From Chryseobacterium gleum (GTDB taxonomy: Bacteria; Bacteroidota; Bacteroidia; Flavobacteriales_D; Sanyastnellaceae): DNA of 9,116 nucleotides. The stretch lies in NCBI GenBank assembly GCA_945878835.1, contig CAMCUG010000044.1, positions 1 through 9,116 on the forward strand, written 5' to 3'. Position numbers and translations under genes: made by a program. This document shows positions 5,831 to 9,116 of this stretch, piece after piece. Position 1 is the stretch's first letter; every line of letters begins with the position of its first letter. The notes beneath the pieces are model-generated. The model was given only the letters and a program-made list of their open reading frames with translations. It was not told the origin of the DNA and searched no databases.

Positions 5831-7360
5831 TTAATTTTTTCTGATCGACTCTGCTGGTCGGAAGGTTGATACGTAAAGCGATGGAAGAATCATAGCCAGT
5901 ACACACACGCAAAGCGTAAGCGCATTCAGCACAACTATTTCCATCGGGTTCATGAGAATGGGAATCTCTGACACGTAATAATTAGCAGGATCTAATTTGA
6001 AAAATCCGGTGTATTTCTGAAACAGAGCGATTCCAATGCCGAGGATATTTCCAATGAGAACGCCTTTGCCAATGATGTGTGCTGCATGCCACAGAAAGAC
6101 ACGCAACATGATTGGATTGGGTAATCCCATAGATTTTAACGTACCAATGAACGATTGTCTTTCGAGAATGAGAATTAGCAATGCAGATGTCATGTTCACG
6201 ATGGAAAGCACTACCATGAGCACCACAATAATGACTACGTTCACATCGAGCATTTCCAACCAAGCAAAAATTTCTGGATTGCGATCCGTTAATGGTATCA
6301 CGAATAAGTCATACGGAATGGCTTCCCACAAGGGATCTCTCACTTGCTCAAGCGCTTCATAATTTTCAACTTGAACTTCATATCCGCCAATGTAATTCAC
6401 TTCGCTTCCGCGCAAGTTCGAATAGGTCCATCGCGGAGTTACAAATTCATTCTCGCGGTGAGGCGGAAACGTCAAGTGAACGTAAGTGGTGTCGGGAATT
6501 TGATATGGCGCAGTAGTAATTAAACCGAAGGTAGTGTCGCGCATTTCCAGATAATAGATAGGATCTTTGGCGGGCGTTCCGTCGAGCCAGCGTTGTTCGA
6601 ATTCCCCGTTATTACCGAAGCCAATTGGAGAAATGAAAGTGAGCAAAGGAACCGTTGCTGTATCTACGACTATTTGTCCTTGCAGCCCCCAACCTCCGAA
6701 CTGCTGCAGATAAGCGAGATGAACGAAAATGAATTTTTCATCGTACTCTTCCAACTCTGTTTTGTAGGTTCCAACCAGTGTGAAATTTTGTTGTTGAATG
6801 TCGTCTTCGCTGTTAACGATGTACAGACTCATTTTCTGTCCGAGTTGAAGCGCTAACCGATTCGCAATGTATTCAGACAATACAATTTCAGCAACAGGAA
6901 GTGTGTCTAGGTTGTACTTCATTTGCAGCAAACGACCCTGCGTAAGAACGTTGTGTAAAAACGTGGTGTCGTATTGTTCTTCAATTCCTTTCGCAACAAC
7001 ACCTGACAATCCAGCCTTCGATTCCACGATGGCGGGCTTTTGAGCGTAAACGCTAATGTTTTTTATGCCTGGAATTTTCTTTAATTCTTGAATTAAGGAT
7101 TTATCGTAGAGCAATGGCACCGATTCTTGCGCAGCGTTATCACCGTTCGAAACAATTTGAAAATGTCCACCGAACCCAATTACTTTTTGTCGCACTTCTG
7201 ATTGAAAGCCTTTCACAATGGCCAATGCAAGAATCATAAGCGCAATTCCAATGGCCACTCCCCACATAGCAATGCGGACAATTGGCTTTGAAATACGCCC
7301 ATTGTCGCTTGCTTTCAGCATGCGAAAAGCTAAGAAAGAGGCTAGCTTAAAAGATTTCAT
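5831..7360 (-). CDS. FtsX/LolC-LolE-type ABC transporter permease with enlarged periplasmic domain
   Basis: The 509-residue inner-membrane protein has the LolC/E-MacB layout: a short cytoplasmic start, one membrane helix (about 28-50), a large periplasmic domain, then three helices (about 372-398, 421-446, 474-497). LolC/E marks include ISKPIVRIAMWGVAIGIALM, the ERQSFIGTLKSMGLPNPIMLR coupling segment (400-420), YYVSEIPI (461-468) and the terminal RPAESIRKN. Such permeases work with a LolD-like ATPase to move lipoproteins or other envelope substrates. No ATPase gene is visible here, so it must come from elsewhere. Typical LolC/E proteins are near 400 residues. The surplus seems to be an insertion at about 225-330, rich in aromatics, Thr and Pro. 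It precedes the CBS-like gene by 23 bases on the same strand and is divergent from namZ. A perfect -7 box lies seven bases upstream of its ATG. Confidence 0.85.
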   Translation of the reverse strand: MKSFKLASFLAFRMLKASDNGRISKPIVRIAMWGVAIGIALMILALAIVKGFQSEVRQKVIGFGGHFQIVSNGDNAAQESVPLLYDKSLIQELKKIPGIKNISVYAQKPAIVESKAGLSGVVAKGIEEQYDTTFLHNVLTQGRLLQMKYNLDTLPVAEIVLSEYIANRLALQLGQKMSLYIVNSEDDIQQQNFTLVGTYKTELEEYDEKFIFVHLAYLQQFGGWGLQGQIVVDTATVPLLTFISPIGFGNNGEFEQRWLDGTPAKDPIYYLEMRDTTFGLITTAPYQIPDTTYVHLTFPPHRENEFVTPRWTYSNLRGSEVNYIGGYEVQVENYEALEQVRDPLWEAIPYDLFVIPLTDRNPEIFAWLEMLDVNVVIIVVLMVVLSIVNMTSALLILILERQSFIGTLKSMGLPNPIMLRVFLWHAAHIIGKGVLIGNILGIGIALFQKYTGFFKLDPANYYVSEIPILMNPMEIVVLNALTLCVCVLAMILPSLYVSTFRPAESIRKN

Positions 7361-7367
7361 TGCGGCT

Positions 7368-7404
7368 CAAAGTTAGGACTTCGACATTGGAAAGTTACTA
7401 ACTT
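7368..7404. promoter_or_regulatory. Permease -7 box and AAGTTA half-sites in the permease/namZ gap
   Basis: The minus strand has TAACTTTG at 7368-7375, an exact fit to TAnnTTTG, seven bases before the permease ATG. This implies a very short 5' leader. AAGTTA occurs within it (7370-7375), again at 7392-7397 exactly 22 bases on, and inverted as TAACTT at 7399-7404. The last two make the perfect palindrome AAGTTA-C-TAACTT. No correctly spaced -33 box is seen. Operator function is inferred. Confidence 0.4.
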
Positions 7405-7418
7405 CATTTATTTCGGTT

Positions 7419-7426
7419 CAATTTTG
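7419..7426 (+). promoter_or_regulatory. Candidate -7 box for namZ
   Basis: CAATTTTG matches TAnnTTTG except for the first base. A transcript starting a few bases downstream would give a leader of about 22 bases to the ATG at 7455, or almost none to the ATG at 7434. This is weak evidence, used only to help choose the start. Confidence 0.2.
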
Positions 7427-7454
7427 GTTAAGAATGAATAAAATTTGTGTGCCC

Positions 7455-8624
7455 ATGAAACACAACCGGATTCATTTGTTTTTATGTTTTCTTTTTTTGC
7501 TAAATGCATGGAATGCATTTGCGCAATCTTCGGGTGCTTCGCAAACTGATTCATATTTTCATCTTCTTCAAAACAAGCGTGTTGCGGTAGTGGCAAATCC
7601 GACCAGTGTAGTCGGAAAAGCCCATCTTGTAGACACGCTTTTGTCTGTTGGAATTCAAGTGGTGAAAATATTTGCGCCTGAACATGGCTTTAGAGGCGAA
7701 GCCGGAAATGGAGATCACGTAAGCAACGGTTTCGACAAAAAAACGAAACTCCCTATTTTTTCTTTGTATGGAAGTCACACACGTCCTACCGCTGATATGC
7801 TTTCAAACGTTGATGTTATTGTCTTCGACATTCAAGATGTTGGCGTGCGCTTTTATACTTTTTTAGCAACCATGCAGGAGGTTATGGAGGCCGCAGTAAT
7901 AAGCAAGAAGGCAGTTGTAGTTTTAGATCGTCCCAATCCCAATGGTTACTACGTTGACGGACCGGTAATGACAGATAAAAAGTTGTATTCGTTTGTTGGT
8001 CAGCTTCCAATTCCAATTGTGCATGGATGTACACTTGGTGAGTTGGCGAGAATGATTAACGGAGAAGGTTGGTTAGCCGGCGGGAAATCGTGCGACCTAA
8101 CAGTTATTCCATGCAGTGAATACACGCACAATTCGTATTTCGAATTGCCTATTAGGCCGTCTCCAAACTTACCCAACATTACTTCCATTTATGCCTACCC
8201 CAGTTTATGCTTGTTCGAAGGCACATGCATAAGTATTGGACGTGGCACCGCTTTGCCATTTCAGCAATTCGGATTTCCCAAATGCAAAGTGGGCGAAACA
8301 TCTTTCACACCGAAGGAAATTCCGGGCGTGTCCACAAATCCACCTTTTGAAAACCAGTTGTGCTCAGGAATTACTGTGAGTTTTGATAAACGTCCAACCC
8401 AATTGAATTTATCCTGGTTGGCTTTAATGTATTCCAACTATCCGAACAAAGAAAAATTCTTTTCATCACCGGGTTTTTTCGATAAATTAGCAGGAAATAC
8501 GTTGCTTCGAAAGCAGATTACCCAAGGGATTTTAGAGAATGAAATTCGAGCTACCTGGCAAAAAGATTTGGACAACTACAAAACAATTCGTAAGAAATAT
8601 TTACTCTACACAGACTTCGAATAA
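7455..8624 (+). CDS. namZ: Exo-beta-N-acetylmuramidase NamZ (DUF1343, GH171 family), secreted
   Basis: From ATG 7455 the 389-residue product begins with a signal peptide (MKHNRIH, hydrophobic core, cleavage at AFA|Q after residue 23) and should act outside the inner membrane. The rest is a full DUF1343 protein: ANPTSVV (47-53), FAPEHGFRGEAG (73-84), SLYG (103-106), FDIQDVGVRFYTF (124-136), LDRPNPNG (157-164), PIVHGCTLGELA (187-198), RPSPNLPN (234-241), LCLFEGTCISIGRGTALPF (251-269) and a C-terminal IRKKYLLYTDF. Characterised members (NamZ of Bacillus subtilis and Tannerella) release terminal MurNAc from peptidoglycan fragments, which suggests cell-wall recycling or scavenging. An in-frame ATG at 7434 would add MNKICVP; I prefer 7455 because it gives a standard signal peptide. 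It is followed after two bases by a secreted MORN-variant protein, so the pair is likely one operon. Confidence 0.9.
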   Translation: MKHNRIHLFLCFLFLLNAWNAFAQSSGASQTDSYFHLLQNKRVAVVANPTSVVGKAHLVDTLLSVGIQVVKIFAPEHGFRGEAGNGDHVSNGFDKKTKLPIFSLYGSHTRPTADMLSNVDVIVFDIQDVGVRFYTFLATMQEVMEAAVISKKAVVVLDRPNPNGYYVDGPVMTDKKLYSFVGQLPIPIVHGCTLGELARMINGEGWLAGGKSCDLTVIPCSEYTHNSYFELPIRPSPNLPNITSIYAYPSLCLFEGTCISIGRGTALPFQQFGFPKCKVGETSFTPKEIPGVSTNPPFENQLCSGITVSFDKRPTQLNLSWLALMYSNYPNKEKFFSSPGFFDKLAGNTLLRKQITQGILENEIRATWQKDLDNYKTIRKKYLLYTDFE

Positions 8625-8626
8625 GC

Positions 8627-9022
8627 ATGAAAATTTCACTTAAACTTTGTCTTCTTACGCTAGCTTTTTTTTTAGGAGGGAAAAGTGCGGTTGCTCAGTT
8701 GGAAAACACCACCCGTGACGTCGCGCGTAAGCATCCGAATGGAAAACCTTACGTTGTTGTTTATATGAAAAATACAACAGGAGAAATAGTAAAGGAAGAA
8801 GTTTATTACTCGAATGGAAATTTAGAGTGGGAAGGTTTTTACAAACGTTCCATCGAGGACGGCTCGTGGAAGTATTATTACCCGAGTGGAAAATTGAAAA
8901 GCAATCAGTATTACACCAAAGGAAAAGAGAACGGTGTGTTTCTAGACTATAACGAAGAGGGAAAACTAATTAAACAGAGTTTATTCAAAGACGGTAATTT
9001 AGTCTCGGAACGAAGTTTTTAA
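8627..9022 (+). CDS. Secreted MORN-variant repeat protein
   Basis: This 131-residue protein has a signal peptide cleaved at about AVA|Q (residues 23/24). The mature part is made of imperfect units of about 24 residues of the MORN_2 type (xxNGKLxxxxxYxxGKxxGxWxxY). They begin near HPNGK (36), YSNGN (61), YPSGK (85) and NEEGK (109), so there are three clear units and a degenerate first one. Such repeats form extended beta-hairpin sheets and are common in exported Bacteroidota proteins. No enzymatic residues are evident, and a binding or scaffold role is only a guess. It starts two bases after the namZ stop, which ties it to that gene. The stop nearly touches the stop of the convergent adenosyltransferase gene, and no clear terminator hairpin was seen there. 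Confidence 0.85.
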   Translation: MKISLKLCLLTLAFFLGGKSAVAQLENTTRDVARKHPNGKPYVVVYMKNTTGEIVKEEVYYSNGNLEWEGFYKRSIEDGSWKYYYPSGKLKSNQYYTKGKENGVFLDYNEEGKLIKQSLFKDGNLVSERSF

Positions 9023-9024
9023 TC

Positions 9025-9116
9025 TTATTTTTTCGGAAGCCACTTGTTTTCTTCAGCGCCCAATTCATTTGCTGCTGCGCGCGAAAGCGTGAACAAATAA
9101 TCAGAAAGTCGATTCA
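9025..9116 (-). CDS. Cob(I)alamin adenosyltransferase, PduO type, C-terminal end (partial)
   Basis: The minus strand reads 29 codons from the window edge to a TAA at 9025-9027: NRLSDYLFTLSRAAANELGA, then EENKWLPKK. The NRLSDYLF(T/V)L(A/S)R stretch is the C-terminal signature helix of PduO-type ATP:corrinoid adenosyltransferases, including human MMAB. These enzymes attach the 5'-deoxyadenosyl group to cob(I)alamin to make coenzyme B12. The ATP-binding N-terminal part lies outside the window. The gene converges on the MORN gene with two bases between stop codons. The call rests on a short but very distinctive stretch. Confidence 0.8.
   Translation of the reverse strand, partial: NRLSDYLFTLSRAAANELGAEENKWLPKK

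Noticed and set aside
5808..5912. 35-codon N-terminal extension of the CBS-like gene
   Set aside because: It overlaps the permease gene on the same strand and does not resemble the family N-terminus; the internal Met (MKYHENILG) fits.
6036..6856. Several plus-strand open frames opposite the permease gene
   Set aside because: All are antisense to a gene with clear membrane helices and family motifs. None has a signal, domain or upstream promoter.
1..9116. Mobile element, prophage, CRISPR or toxin-antitoxin system
   Set aside because: No transposase, integrase, terminal repeats, spaced direct repeats or small toxin-antitoxin gene pair was seen. Gene content is core metabolism and envelope functions.

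Overview
This is a compact stretch of chromosome (about 9.1 kb) that reads as Bacteroidota, probably Flavobacteriales or a near relative. The lineage rests on four things: TAnnTTTG-like -7 boxes in place of sigma70 promoters; few clear Shine-Dalgarno sites; signal peptides cleaved at A-x-A|Q; and families common in that phylum (stand-alone LuxE-like synthetase, aspartate-rich lipoprotein with a DGDGN motif, DUF1343/NamZ, secreted MORN-variant protein). No phage, IS, CRISPR, tRNA or rRNA signal was seen. No gap between genes exceeds about 150 bases.

Layout, left to right. (1) The last 50 codons of tyrS (+), closed by a strong symmetric terminator. (2) A LuxE-type acyl-protein synthetase (-), divergent from a small lipoprotein (+); their short shared upstream region contains a palindrome that reaches the lipoprotein start codon. 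(3) The ndk-icd pair (-), nine bases apart, with icd convergent on the lipoprotein over a shared hairpin. (4) rocD (+), divergent from ndk and convergent with a cystathionine beta-synthase-like gene over a hairpin that uses the ends of both genes. (5) A LolC/E-FtsX-type permease followed by the CBS-like gene (-), 23 bases apart. (6) The secreted exo-muramidase namZ and a secreted MORN-variant protein (+), two bases apart. (7) The 3' end of a PduO-type cobalamin adenosyltransferase (-).

How they fit: most of the window is housekeeping. It covers translation (TyrRS), nucleotide balance (Ndk), the TCA cycle and NADPH (Icd), arginine/ornithine and glutamate/proline metabolism (RocD), sulfur amino acids (CBS-like) and B12 cofactor maturation. 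The envelope is served by the permease, the NamZ-MORN pair and the lipoprotein. The less explained parts are the orphan LuxE-like enzyme, the lipoprotein, the large extracytoplasmic insert in the permease and the NamZ-MORN coupling. I found no convincing new multi-gene system and do not claim one. The regulatory palindromes and shared terminators are real in the sequence, but their function is inferred.
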